A stretch of DNA of 64,000 nt from Merdivicinus sp050943495 (lineage in GTDB: Bacteria; Bacillota; Clostridia; Oscillospirales; Ruminococcaceae). The notes beneath the pieces are model-generated. The model saw only the letters and a list, made by a program, of their open reading frames with translations. It had not been told where the DNA came from and made no database searches. Positions 17,932 to 25,838 of the stretch are shown here, in pieces (positions within the stretch are counted from its first letter, which is position 1; each line of letters opens with the position of its first letter). The stretch covers positions 1 to 64,000 of the forward strand of contig JBMNPH010000006.1 of the NCBI GenBank assembly GCA_050943495.1, in the 5' to 3' direction. The translations under genes were made by a program, and so were the position numbers.

Positions 17932-20058
17932 TTATTCCTTTGGAATTATAGATTGCTGGATTGCCAGCGTACCGTCTTTTCTGCGTTCCCAGTGAACCAT
18001 AATAGTCCCGTGCGGCGTCTGGATGGATCCTTCTGCCCAGTCCAGTGCCGAGATTTTTGCCGGAGAAATTTCTACCTGTTCATATCCGACAGAGCCTTCC
18101 TTTTGTCGGATTCCGAGAATTTCGGAGAAGAGGAAGCGAATGACACCGCCAAACATCGGATGATTATGGGATGCTTTTCCATTCCAAGTTTCCCAAAGAG
18201 TGGTTGCTCCGCAATTTTTCATATGGGCAAAGGAGGCATCCGTCTCATCCGCCAGCAGATGGAACGCCAACTCTGCCTCTCCTTCTCCGAACAGCTGTCC
18301 GATTAGAATTTCGGTCCCGAAAATGCCCGTATCCAATTTTTGAGTACGGCGGTATTTTTCGATGAGATTGCGTGCCGTGCGGTCTGTTCCCAGTCCGATT
18401 TCCAGCGCAAAGGCATCGGCGCCGTTGACTCCGCAGCAAAAACTTTCCGATGCAGGATCAAAATAATGACGGATGAGGGCATTTTCACTTGCTTCTATGC
18501 GCGCAGTCAGGTAATCCGGAATGGATTCTCCCAGAAGTTTTGCAGCAATCAGCGCGGTCCGCATGCCTTTGATATAGTAGCAGGTATTGACAAAAGCTTC
18601 CGGCAGATCGGGACGATCTTTATCGGGCGCACACCAGTCCCCCAGACACCATCCGCCCAGCTCTTCCCGCACGATCAGGCTGTCTTCCGTGCGGCTTTCC
18701 ATGTAGTTCAACCAGCGCAAAATAGCCGGATAGCATTTCCGAAGGAGGGAAAGATCTCCGTATGTCTCATAGTATGCCATCGGGACGACAAAGATGGCAC
18801 CTCCCCAGCCGCCGGGGCCACCGCCTCCGCCCAGAAAGGGCGCCGTATGGGGAATATGTCCAGTTTCCGCGCCAGCACTGTCAAGAATATCCTGCATCCA
18901 TTTGTCGTACATGGCTTTGGCGTCCAATGTCAGCATAACCGATTTAGCGGTAATTTGTCCGTCGCCGGTGTAGCCCAGCCGTTCTCGGTGCGGGCAGTCG
19001 GACGGAATAGATCCATGCAGATTATCTAACTGAGTCCGGATATAAGCATCATAGAGCCAGTTCAGCACAGAATTCGAGCAACAGAAAGAGGAGGTCACGG
19101 CGACATCCGTGTGAATGACTGAAACGGATTCCGGTTCGCCGGGACCGGTCACTGTAAAGTAGCGGAATCCATGCCAGCAGAATTTGGGATGTACCGTATG
19201 GGCTTCCTCTGCGCAAAGATACCGGTCACATTGAATTTGGCGTTCGCCGCCGCAGGAGGAGAAATCCAATGAATTTCGGTCAGCGGACAATTCTTCGCTG
19301 TGCCGGATTTCCACCATTTCGCCGGAAGCACCAGTACAGTGGAGGTTGACCCAGCCGGTGATATTTTCTCCGCAGTCATAGAGACGGGTAGTTCCGTTTT
19401 CTCCGATTTTTTGGGGGAATATAGTGCGGATAATTCGGTCCGGCGGGCAGTGCTGCTCGGTCAGAGTTGTTTCCGGCGCATGGCTGGGGAAGGATGGTTT
19501 CCAGCCTTCTTCCGAAGCATCCGGCAGGCTCCAGTCTGTGCAAATTTTTCGCAGATCATGGGTTTCTCCGAAAAATAGGTTGTTTTCCAGAATTTCGCTT
19601 TCTTTCCAAAGGGTAGTCGGATCACTTTCCAATAAGGTTCGGCTACCATCCGCGTTTGTGATTGTCAGCTCATACCGCAGCTTCGGGAATCCAAATAGAA
19701 ATTCCCCTTCTGCCGTGCGGCGGGTCTGATGATACCATCCATTGCCCAGATGGACTCCCAATACATTTTTTCCTTCCCGCAGATAGGGCAGCAGGTCATA
19801 GGTCAGATAATAAGTTCGGTATGCGGCGCGTTCCTCCCATACCGGATAGGCGACGCGGCAGCCCAGTACCGAATGATAGGTGGAAACGGCAGGCCGAAAC
19901 TCCTCATTGCCAACCTGTTTTCCATTGACATACAATTGAAAAAATCCGAGTCCGCAGATTTCCAGTTTTGCGGAAATAGGATGCACAGCAGTAAATACTT
20001 TGCGAAAAAGCGGCGATTCACAGCGGGAATCCCCTTGAATCCAATGGATATTCTGCAT
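17932..20058 (-). CDS. Alpha-L-rhamnosidase, GH78 family
   Basis: The enzyme hydrolyses terminal alpha-L-rhamnose from pectic side chains or rhamnosylated plant glycosides. The 708-aa chain has an N-terminal beta-sandwich domain (about 20-160, ending ENNLFFGETHDLR), a second beta domain, and an (alpha/alpha)6 barrel from about 320. The catalytic region DCPHRERLGYTGD at 354-366 is intact, and the C-terminal end GGVIRFLFSEILGIR is the usual GH78 barrel end. There is no signal peptide, so it is probably cytoplasmic and acts on imported oligosaccharides. GGAGGGG precedes the ATG. It has a perfect promoter and an operator-like dyad. At 708 aa it is on the short side for the family. Confidence 0.9.
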   Translation of the reverse strand: MQNIHWIQGDSRCESPLFRKVFTAVHPISAKLEICGLGFFQLYVNGKQVGNEEFRPAVSTYHSVLGCRVAYPVWEERAAYRTYYLTYDLLPYLREGKNVLGVHLGNGWYHQTRRTAEGEFLFGFPKLRYELTITNADGSRTLLESDPTTLWKESEILENNLFFGETHDLRKICTDWSLPDASEEGWKPSFPSHAPETTLTEQHCPPDRIIRTIFPQKIGENGTTRLYDCGENITGWVNLHCTGASGEMVEIRHSEELSADRNSLDFSSCGGERQIQCDRYLCAEEAHTVHPKFCWHGFRYFTVTGPGEPESVSVIHTDVAVTSSFCCSNSVLNWLYDAYIRTQLDNLHGSIPSDCPHRERLGYTGDGQITAKSVMLTLDAKAMYDKWMQDILDSAGAETGHIPHTAPFLGGGGGPGGWGGAIFVVPMAYYETYGDLSLLRKCYPAILRWLNYMESRTEDSLIVREELGGWCLGDWCAPDKDRPDLPEAFVNTCYYIKGMRTALIAAKLLGESIPDYLTARIEASENALIRHYFDPASESFCCGVNGADAFALEIGLGTDRTARNLIEKYRRTQKLDTGIFGTEILIGQLFGEGEAELAFHLLADETDASFAHMKNCGATTLWETWNGKASHNHPMFGGVIRFLFSEILGIRQKEGSVGYEQVEISPAKISALDWAEGSIQTPHGTIMVHWERRKDGTLAIQQSIIPKE

Positions 20059-20069
20059 AATTCCCCTCC

Positions 20070-20086
20070 TGACAGAAAAAGTGTCA
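20070..20086 (-). promoter_or_regulatory. Operator-like dyad before the rhamnosidase gene
   Basis: Inverted repeat TGACA-N7-TGTCA lies between the -10 element and the ribosome binding site of the GH78 gene, where a bound repressor would block initiation. No regulator gene is adjacent. Confidence 0.5.
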
Positions 20087-20097
20087 ATTTCAAGGAT

Positions 20098-20126
20098 ATT
20101 GTACTTTTTTTAATAAAAAATGTCAA
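20098..20126 (-). promoter_or_regulatory. Promoter of the rhamnosidase gene
   Basis: Minus strand TTGACA (20121-20126), 17 bp, TACAAT (20098-20103). The 399-bp region 20059-20457 otherwise holds the guaB promoter and leader and no gene. Confidence 0.85.
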
Positions 20127-20307
20127 GAACTATTCTTAAAAATCGGATGATTACAAATTTTTTATAAATAGTAACTGCGCATGGGGAACAGATTGAATTT
20201 TTGCGCCGTTTTGGATAAAAAATTGGTGGAAAACGGTCGAATTTTATCGAAATCTGGAAAAACCGCCGGAATCCTGTGCGAATGACCGGATTTTGGCGGC
20301 GGGCGTC

Positions 20308-20336
20308 TTGACAACGCCCAAAAGTTATAGTACACT
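20308..20336 (+). promoter_or_regulatory. Promoter of guaB
   Basis: TTGACA (20308-20313), 17 bp, TACACT (20331-20336), giving a leader of about 115 nt. Confidence 0.8.
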
Positions 20337-20355
20337 GGTAATATTCAGAGTAAGG

Positions 20356-20392
20356 AAAACGCCGCTGTCGATTGGAATTGATGCGGTGTTTT
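20356..20392 (+). promoter_or_regulatory. Hairpin in the guaB leader
   Basis: AAAACGCCGC (20356-20365) can pair with GCGGTGTTTT (20383-20392) with one G-U pair, ending in TTTT near the start of the transcript. It could be a weak attenuator or simply a 5' stabilising stem. No known purine riboswitch core is visible. Confidence 0.35.
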
Positions 20393-20457
20393 GTGGTTAT
20401 ATCGGGCAAATTCCAAATCGCCGTCCATCCAGAGATTACAGAAAAGGGGTATTGAAA

Positions 20458-21963
20458 ATGGCTTTCTATTTTGAAGAACCGTCCCATACTTTTAGTGAGT
20501 ACCTTCTGGTACCGGGTTATTCCTCGGCAGAATGTATCCCCAGCAATGTTTCCCTCCGCACCCCGCTGGTAAAGTTTAAAAAGGGCGAGGAATCCGCAAT
20601 TTATATGAATATCCCGCTGACTTCCGCAATCATGCAATCGGTTTCCGATGATAAGATGGCGGTTGCACTGGCTCGGGAAGGCGGAATTTCCTTTATTTAC
20701 GGCTCGCAGTCTATTGAAAGTGAGGCCGCGATGGTCGCACGCGCCAAAGCATATAAAGCCGGCTTTGTTGTCAGCGATTCCAACATTACACCGGACAAGA
20801 CCCTTGCCGATATTCTCGCGCTCAAGGAGAAGACCGGCCATTCCACCGTTGCTGTTACCGATGACGGTACCGCGAACGGCAAACTGATGGGCATTGTCAC
20901 TAGCCGTGACTATCGCGTCAGCCGGATGTCCACTGACCTGAAGGTTTCCGAATTTATGACTCCTTTTGAGAAGCTCATCTACGCTCCGAAGGGCACCAGC
21001 CTCAAGGAAGCCAATGACATCATCTGGGAACACAAGCTGAACTCTCTGCCCATCGTGGACGAGGATGGTCGCCTGCTTTACATGGTCTTCCGTAAGGACT
21101 ACTCCTCTCATAAGGAAAATCCCCTCGAGCTTCTCGACGCTCACAAACGTTATGTTGTCGGCGCCGGCGTCAATACTCGCGACTATGAGCAGCGGATTCC
21201 CGCACTGGTGGAGGCCGGTGCAGACGTCCTCTGTATCGACTCCTCCGAAGGCTTCTCGGAATGGCAGAAACGCACCCTTGCTTTTGTCCGCGAAAAATAC
21301 GGTGATTCGGTGAAAATCGGCGCCGGTAACGTAGTGGACGCAGAAGGTTTCCGCTTCCTCGCAGACTGCGGTGCAGACTTCGTCAAAGTCGGTATCGGCG
21401 GCGGTTCGATCTGCATCACCCGCGAACAGAAGGGTATTGGCCGCGGACAGGCTACCGCTTTGATTGAGGTTGCCAAGGCGCGCGATGAGTACTTCAAAGA
21501 AACCGGCGTTTATGTTCCGATCTGCTCGGACGGCGGTATGGTTTACGACCATCACATCACGCTGGCACTGGCAATGGGCGCAGATTTCCTGATGCTCGGT
21601 CGCTACTTTGCCCGTTTCGACGAAAGCCCCACCAACATCGTCAACATCAACGGCAGCTATATGAAGGAATACTGGGGCGAAGGTTCTTCCCGTGCCCGTA
21701 ACTGGCAGCGTTATGACCTTGGCGGTGCAGCGAAGCTCTCCTTTGAGGAAGGCGTAGACTCCTACGTTCCCTACGCAGGCAGCCTGCATGACAATGTGAC
21801 CCTCTCTCTGAGCAAGGTCCGCTCCACTATGTGCAACTGCGGTGCGATCACCATTCCGGAACTGCAGCAGAAAGCGAAACTGACTCTGGTATCCGCTACC
21901 AGTATCATCGAAGGCGGCGCGCACGACGTTGTCCTCAAAGACAGCTCTGCAAAAGTGAAATAA
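20458..21963 (+). CDS. guaB: IMP dehydrogenase, Tritrichomonas-like clade
   Basis: The enzyme oxidises IMP to XMP with NAD+, the committed step to GMP. The 501-aa protein has a TIM barrel interrupted by a CBS pair (about 100-215). The catalytic loop GIGGGSICITREQKG places the nucleophile at Cys319, and the mobile flap ends NWQRYDLGG with Arg418-Tyr419. From memory, these sequences and numbers are the same as in the well-studied IMPDH of the protist Tritrichomonas foetus, and differ from the usual bacterial GIGPGSICTTR form. AAAAGGGG precedes the ATG at 20458 by 8 nt. The gene is monocistronic and ends in a terminator. Confidence 0.92.
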   Translation: MAFYFEEPSHTFSEYLLVPGYSSAECIPSNVSLRTPLVKFKKGEESAIYMNIPLTSAIMQSVSDDKMAVALAREGGISFIYGSQSIESEAAMVARAKAYKAGFVVSDSNITPDKTLADILALKEKTGHSTVAVTDDGTANGKLMGIVTSRDYRVSRMSTDLKVSEFMTPFEKLIYAPKGTSLKEANDIIWEHKLNSLPIVDEDGRLLYMVFRKDYSSHKENPLELLDAHKRYVVGAGVNTRDYEQRIPALVEAGADVLCIDSSEGFSEWQKRTLAFVREKYGDSVKIGAGNVVDAEGFRFLADCGADFVKVGIGGGSICITREQKGIGRGQATALIEVAKARDEYFKETGVYVPICSDGGMVYDHHITLALAMGADFLMLGRYFARFDESPTNIVNINGSYMKEYWGEGSSRARNWQRYDLGGAAKLSFEEGVDSYVPYAGSLHDNVTLSLSKVRSTMCNCGAITIPELQQKAKLTLVSATSIIEGGAHDVVLKDSSAKVK

Positions 21964-21978
21964 GTAAGAAAATAATAG

Positions 21979-22012
21979 AAACCCCCATTCCGTTTAATCG
22001 GAGTGGGGGTTT
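21979..22012. terminator. Bidirectional terminator after guaB
   Basis: Stem AAACCCCCATTCCG/CGGAGTGGGGGTTT with one wobble pair, between convergent genes. Confidence 0.85.
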
Positions 22013-22025
22013 GATTTCTATGAAA

Positions 22026-22940
22026 TTATACTCGTTCCCAGATGCCTCTCGCCATCTGAAGGGAAATTTCAGTGCCCTGTTCACATTGTTCCATGCCTTC
22101 AAATTCCAGCGATATGTATCCGTCAAATCCGGATTCCTTGATGACCCGCAGGATTTCCCAGATGTCCAGATCGCCCTGTCCCAGAATAGAACCACGCAGC
22201 ATCCGGCCGCCCATCGTTTCAAACCAGCTGCCGTTATTGCAGTTGAACATCTCCGCCTGACCGGGAAGGACGGATTTTTTGCGGATATAGAAATCTTTCA
22301 GATGGATAATTTCCGCATATGGCAGGCATTTTTTCACCGCTGCAACGCTGTCTTCATCCACACATTGGAAGTTGCCTACATCCAGCGTCATCCGGATATC
22401 ATCAAAGCCGGTCTCCTGAATCAGATGCAGGATGCGGTCTGAGCCGTTGACAAAAAAACCGTGATTTTCCAGTGTTGTGCGGATGCCGCGCTCGGCAGTA
22501 TAAGCGTGCAGTTCCCGGACGCCTTCAATCATCAGGGGAAGTTCCTTATAAAAATTTTCGACGGTATTGGTCGAGAACGGCCGGCGAAAGGAGGAGGTAT
22601 CATACCGCATCCGTTTGAGGCCCAGCCGTGCAGCTGCGTCAATATGCCGTTTTACCCGTTCGATTTCGCGGCGGCGTTCCGCTTCGTCCGGCTTGAGAAG
22701 GTCGGCATTGACCGAATAGGTCGAAATTTCCAAATCCACATCTTCGCATTTTTTCCGTACCCCGTCAATCAGTCCCTCGTTGAGGGTCAGCGTCCGGTCG
22801 TCGACAAAGGGTAAGGAGAACGGTACAAACTCAATGTGTTCACAGCCGTGTGCCTTTGCAAAGTCGATGACGTCATAGACCGTCATTCGTCCTGCCTCCA
22901 TTGCCGGAGTCAGGCAGTAGGCACTCATTCCAAATTTCAT
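22026..22940 (-). CDS. Sugar phosphate isomerase/epimerase (xylose-isomerase-like TIM barrel)
   Basis: This 304-aa AP-endonuclease-2-fold protein has the metal-site pattern of the family: TTLENHG (Glu ligand), MTLDVGNF (Asp), IIHLKD (His) and YISLEFEG (Glu). Members isomerise or epimerise sugars, inosose or keto acids, and the substrate cannot be deduced here. The ATG at 22940 is favoured: GGAGG is 7 nt away, while an ATG two codons upstream touches it. It lies 40 nt downstream of the exonuclease gene on the same strand, with a hairpin over the exonuclease stop codon. Confidence 0.88.
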   Translation of the reverse strand: MKFGMSAYCLTPAMEAGRMTVYDVIDFAKAHGCEHIEFVPFSLPFVDDRTLTLNEGLIDGVRKKCEDVDLEISTYSVNADLLKPDEAERRREIERVKRHIDAAARLGLKRMRYDTSSFRRPFSTNTVENFYKELPLMIEGVRELHAYTAERGIRTTLENHGFFVNGSDRILHLIQETGFDDIRMTLDVGNFQCVDEDSVAAVKKCLPYAEIIHLKDFYIRKKSVLPGQAEMFNCNNGSWFETMGGRMLRGSILGQGDLDIWEILRVIKESGFDGYISLEFEGMEQCEQGTEISLQMARGIWERV

Positions 22941-22964
22941 GGTCATTCCTCCGATTCTGCTGTA

Positions 22965-22991
22965 TTTTGAACCCGCAGGACTACGCCTGCG
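22965..22991. repeat. Hairpin across the exonuclease stop codon
   Basis: AACCCGCAGG pairs perfectly with CCTGCGGGTT around a 6-nt loop that includes the stop. On the minus strand no T-run follows, so it is a poor terminator there; it may protect or partly stop the upstream message. Confidence 0.55.
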
Positions 22992-23703
22992 GGTTTTCGG
23001 CCTTTAATTTCGCAAAAGTTTCTGCAAACAGATCTCCGAGCGTGGAACCGGTTCCGCTTGCAGAGGCCGGCTTCAACACCTGCTGGATGATGCGGGTCCG
23101 TTCGGCAAAGGCTACCGGGTCTTTCACTAAAGTCAGCAGAGAAGCAGACATTTCCGCGTCGTCCACCGCCCGATGCTGCCGGCCGGTGAAAGTCTGTTCC
23201 ACTGCACCCATGGCATTTTGCAAAGAAAGGTTGGAACGCCGCGAAAGTCCCACCAGACGGGTATATACCCGCTGAAAGTCCATCCACCGGAAGAACGGAT
23301 CCGGAATATACAAATCCTTCAGATCGCATTCACCGAACAGTTGGCTGCGGTCTGTTTCACTCCAGGAATATACTCGTACCGGACCTTCCCCAATCCAGTT
23401 GGCAAATTGTTCCAAAGCTTTTGCCAGGATCGGCGCGTGTTCAACATCCTCCTGGGTAATGCCGGTCAGCCCTGTAATTTTTTTGGTAATGGTATTCAAT
23501 TCCGGATGTACAAATTGGTCGTACCGGTCAATCAGCTGATAATCCGGATCCAGCTTGACGGCTCCGATTTCAATGATCTCATGCCGGACGGGATCTTCCG
23601 GCTTGCGGTTGGCTGCCGCAATGGGATTCATCTCAAAATCCAGAAAAATATGGTACACAAAAAATGCCTCCGTTCGCCTCATTTCGACATCGTCTGTATT
23701 CAT
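22981..23703 (-). CDS. 3'-5' exonuclease, DnaQ-like (DEDD)
   Basis: The protein (about 240 aa) contains the DEDDh motifs: ExoI FLDFEMNPI, ExoII near YSWSETDRSQL, and ExoIII HRAVDDAEMSASLL with the catalytic His-x4-Asp. Such stand-alone domains trim single-stranded DNA or RNA 3' ends. The start is uncertain. The ATG at 23703 has GGGAG 9 nt upstream, but the same stretch also looks like a promoter (TTGCGC, 17 bp, TACAAT), in which case translation would begin at the ATG at 23682 (MRRTEAFF). Conservation starts only at YHIFLDFE, so both are possible. Confidence 0.85.
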   Translation of the reverse strand: MNTDDVEMRRTEAFFVYHIFLDFEMNPIAAANRKPEDPVRHEIIEIGAVKLDPDYQLIDRYDQFVHPELNTITKKITGLTGITQEDVEHAPILAKALEQFANWIGEGPVRVYSWSETDRSQLFGECDLKDLYIPDPFFRWMDFQRVYTRLVGLSRRSNLSLQNAMGAVEQTFTGRQHRAVDDAEMSASLLTLVKDPVAFAERTRIIQQVLKPASASGTGSTLGDLFAETFAKLKAENPQA

Positions 23704-23740
23704 TGTACCATACTCCCTCTCCTCGCGCAAGATTTACCAT

Positions 23741-23779
23741 AAAAAAGCGGCACCCCTGCCGGGAGAAGGCAAGGGCGCC
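23741..23779 (-). terminator. Terminator after the lipoprotein gene
   Basis: On the minus strand GGCGCCCTTGCC pairs with GGCAGGGGTGCC (two G-U pairs) and is followed by T6. Confidence 0.75.
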
Positions 23780-23803
23780 AATTTATGGGAGGTAAGAGGT
23801 CTG

Positions 23804-24403
23804 TCAGGAATTCGCGATCTGTAAGAATACATCTTTTGCCAGATCGAGGTTTTCGGTGTTGCCGACAATAAACAAGCCATATTCAGACTCGCCGTAGATG
23901 CCGGAAAGCGCATCATTACTGAGTGAAATTCCACATACCGGTGTTTGTTCTCCGGTTGGGTTGCCGTCATCATCTACCATATCAAATGTCAGGAATTGAT
24001 CCGCAAACGGTTCCAGTTCTTCTTCGGTGAAAATTTCATCCAAAGTTGCATACATTCCGCTACGGGCATTTCGCGCTGCATTTTCCAGGTCACAGATCAT
24101 AACATCCAGTTCTTTTGCCGCTACCATTGCGGATATTTTCATAATGCTAGCACCATATGCCGCAGGATCTGCTGCTTCTGTTCCCAAATTCATAGAGGTA
24201 AATTCAACTACAGATCCTTCTTCTGTCCAGGAAGGATTGGAAGCAAGCATGTCGGATTCATACTGGTCGAGAAGGGTTTCATCCACGTAGGAATTACAGA
24301 CCGTTACCTGAAGGGCATTGCTGTCTTCACTGCCGCAGGAGGAGAGAAAAATTGTGGGGAGCAGCAGGGCAATGGCACAAACTCGTGCACTTGTCTTTTT
24401 CAT
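23804..24403 (-). CDS. Putative lipoprotein, apparently TetR-controlled
   Basis: This product of about 199 aa starts with a lipoprotein signal (MKKTSARVCAIALLLPTIFLSSC; lipobox LSSC). The mature region resembles the C-terminal half of a small extracellular solute-binding-like domain (AAKELDVMICDLENAARNARSGMYATLDEIF, an acidic, helical stretch). It is too short for a full transporter-binding protein and no permease is adjacent. The start at 24403 suits the signal peptide; an ATG three codons upstream is possible. Its promoter carries a 17-bp motif also found before the adjacent TetR gene. Confidence 0.7.
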   Translation of the reverse strand: MKKTSARVCAIALLLPTIFLSSCGSEDSNALQVTVCNSYVDETLLDQYESDMLASNPSWTEEGSVVEFTSMNLGTEAADPAAYGASIMKISAMVAAKELDVMICDLENAARNARSGMYATLDEIFTEEELEPFADQFLTFDMVDDDGNPTGEQTPVCGISLSNDALSGIYGESEYGLFIVGNTENLDLAKDVFLQIANS

Positions 24404-24441
24404 GTTGATCATCCATCATTCTTCTTTCTGTTTTAATAAAA

Positions 24442-24470
24442 CAAACCAATCAGTCTATATTTATATTATA
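24442..24470 (-). promoter_or_regulatory. Promoter and TetR-type operator of the lipoprotein gene
   Basis: On the minus strand TATAAT (24465-24470) is followed 6 bp later by ATAGACTGATTGGTTTG (24442-24458). That motif matches 13 of 17 positions of ATAGACCAACTGGTTTC found before the TetR gene. The -35 (TTGTCA) is at a long 20-bp spacing. Confidence 0.55.
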
Positions 24471-24555
24471 TCCTAGAAAAATGACGGGATTGACAAGCTC
24501 GATTGAACGTTTTGTAAAAAAAAGCATCCAATTTTGTGAATAGATCCAAAAACAA

Positions 24556-25170
24556 TTATTTTTGCTGTGCTATTCCATACAGCATGAGATCCAACAGCTT
24601 CCGGGTAAGTGGTTCTATTTGATCAATACCTGTATCGGGTTGTTGGTACCGAGTCAAGAGAAATTGAAATATTTCATCAAATTGATTGAAATACTTTTCT
24701 GCATCCGAAATCGACACACTTTCTCGCAAATCCAAATTGGAAGCCATTTTTTGAATTAATTTATGGTTTAATTCCTGAAGCGGCTTGCGCAATTGGGCTA
24801 CCTGATTTCGTAGATGAGCAGGACATTGAAATACTGCATTGGAAAAAATCCGTTGATACAGGGGGTGCGCAGCAAAAAAAGTATTACGTGTTTGGAAATA
24901 CCGATTGATTAGATTTTCAGATTCTTTTTCCATATCTGTGAAACAGGATTGCTGTAAAACAGATATCAGTTCTGAAAAAACTTCCCGCACACATGACAGG
25001 AATACTTCATCTTTTCCGCTGAAATAATGATAAAACAACCCTTTTGAGAGATCATGCTGGCTGCAGATACTGTTTAAAGAGACTTCGCTATAATCATGCA
25101 TACCAAATTCAATTAAAGCTGCTTGCAAAATTTCCTGATAGCTGATGCGGGTTTTTTCTTCTCTTCGCAT
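24556..25170 (-). CDS. TetR/AcrR-family transcriptional regulator
   Basis: This 204-aa protein has the N-terminal TetR helix-turn-helix (ISYQEILQAALIEFG, then SLNSICSQHDLSKGLFYHYFSGKDEVF) and a variable helical ligand-binding domain. GGAG lies 8 nt before the ATG at 25170; a GTG three codons upstream overlaps that site. A 17-bp motif with ACCA-AC-TGGT symmetry sits just upstream of the gene and a variant sits at the lipoprotein promoter, so it probably represses itself and that gene. The inducer is unknown. Confidence 0.92.
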   Translation of the reverse strand: MRREEKTRISYQEILQAALIEFGMHDYSEVSLNSICSQHDLSKGLFYHYFSGKDEVFLSCVREVFSELISVLQQSCFTDMEKESENLINRYFQTRNTFFAAHPLYQRIFSNAVFQCPAHLRNQVAQLRKPLQELNHKLIQKMASNLDLRESVSISDAEKYFNQFDEIFQFLLTRYQQPDTGIDQIEPLTRKLLDLMLYGIAQQK

Positions 25171-25190
25171 CCCAAACACTCCTACATATA

Positions 25191-25207
25191 ATAGACCAAC
25201 TGGTTTC
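25191..25207 (-). promoter_or_regulatory. TetR-type operator before the tetR gene
   Basis: ATAGACCAACTGGTTTC contains the dyad ACCA-AC-TGGT and is 20 bp upstream of the start codon. Confidence 0.55.
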
Positions 25208-25319
25208 TTTTATCATAGCATGTTCAAAAAAGGAGTGTATGAATACTGCGTAAACTTTTTTATTCTTATAAATACCGACAGGAAATATTTCACCTTTTAA
25301 ACGTATAGTTGTGAAAAAC

Positions 25320-25838
25320 TCAAAGCAGCCATCGAACCAGCCATCCGGCAGATAAAATGATAACGAAATCACCGGCCAGAGAGCAGAGAAGTGCGTATCG
25401 CGAGCGGTTGATTTTTGCTGCACCGAAATAGACGGCCAGCGTGTAAAAAGTGGTCTCCGAAGCACTTTGAATGACACTGGCGGTGCGGCCTGCAAAGCTG
25501 TCCGGACCGGACTCTGCTAGGATTTCCCGAAAAACTGCTAGGGATCCACTTCCAGAAAGAGGACGCAGCAGTCCGAGCGGTACTACTTCTGACGGAATTC
25601 CGGCTTTTTCCGCCAGCGGCCGGAGAAAATAGCAAAGGGCATCCAATCCGCCGGAAGCTTCCAGCATCCCCAGAATTGCCAGAAAGAGTACCAATGGCGG
25701 AAGCATGGAACATGCGGTTTGCAGACCTTTTTTGGCACCGGCCGCAAAGGCGGGGAATATTTCTACCTTATGCAGCCAACCATAGAAGAGGATTCCTGCG
25801 ATAGCACAGGGAATAGCGAAATAAGCAATCATTTTCAT
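25320..25838 (-). CDS. spmB: Spore maturation protein B
   Basis: This 172-aa membrane protein of the SpmB/nucleoside-recognition (Gate) family has several hydrophobic helices. It contains the diagnostic RPLSGSGSLAVFREIL followed by GPDSFAGRTASVIQSASETTFYTLAVYFGAAK. In Bacillus, SpmA and SpmB act in the forespore to help dehydrate the core. The start at 25838 forms an ATGA overlap with the spmA stop codon, with AAGGAA six bases before it, giving classical translational coupling. The open frame continues far upstream in a different frame from spmA, but that part is not protein-like. Confidence 0.93.
   Translation of the reverse strand: MKMIAYFAIPCAIAGILFYGWLHKVEIFPAFAAGAKKGLQTACSMLPPLVLFLAILGMLEASGGLDALCYFLRPLAEKAGIPSEVVPLGLLRPLSGSGSLAVFREILAESGPDSFAGRTASVIQSASETTFYTLAVYFGAAKINRSRYALLCSLAGDFVIILSAGWLVRWLL

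Noticed and set aside
20110..21924. Open frame of about 604 codons antisense to guaB
   Set aside because: The sense strand carries a complete IMP dehydrogenase. The antisense product is not protein-like and extends into AT-rich intergenic DNA.
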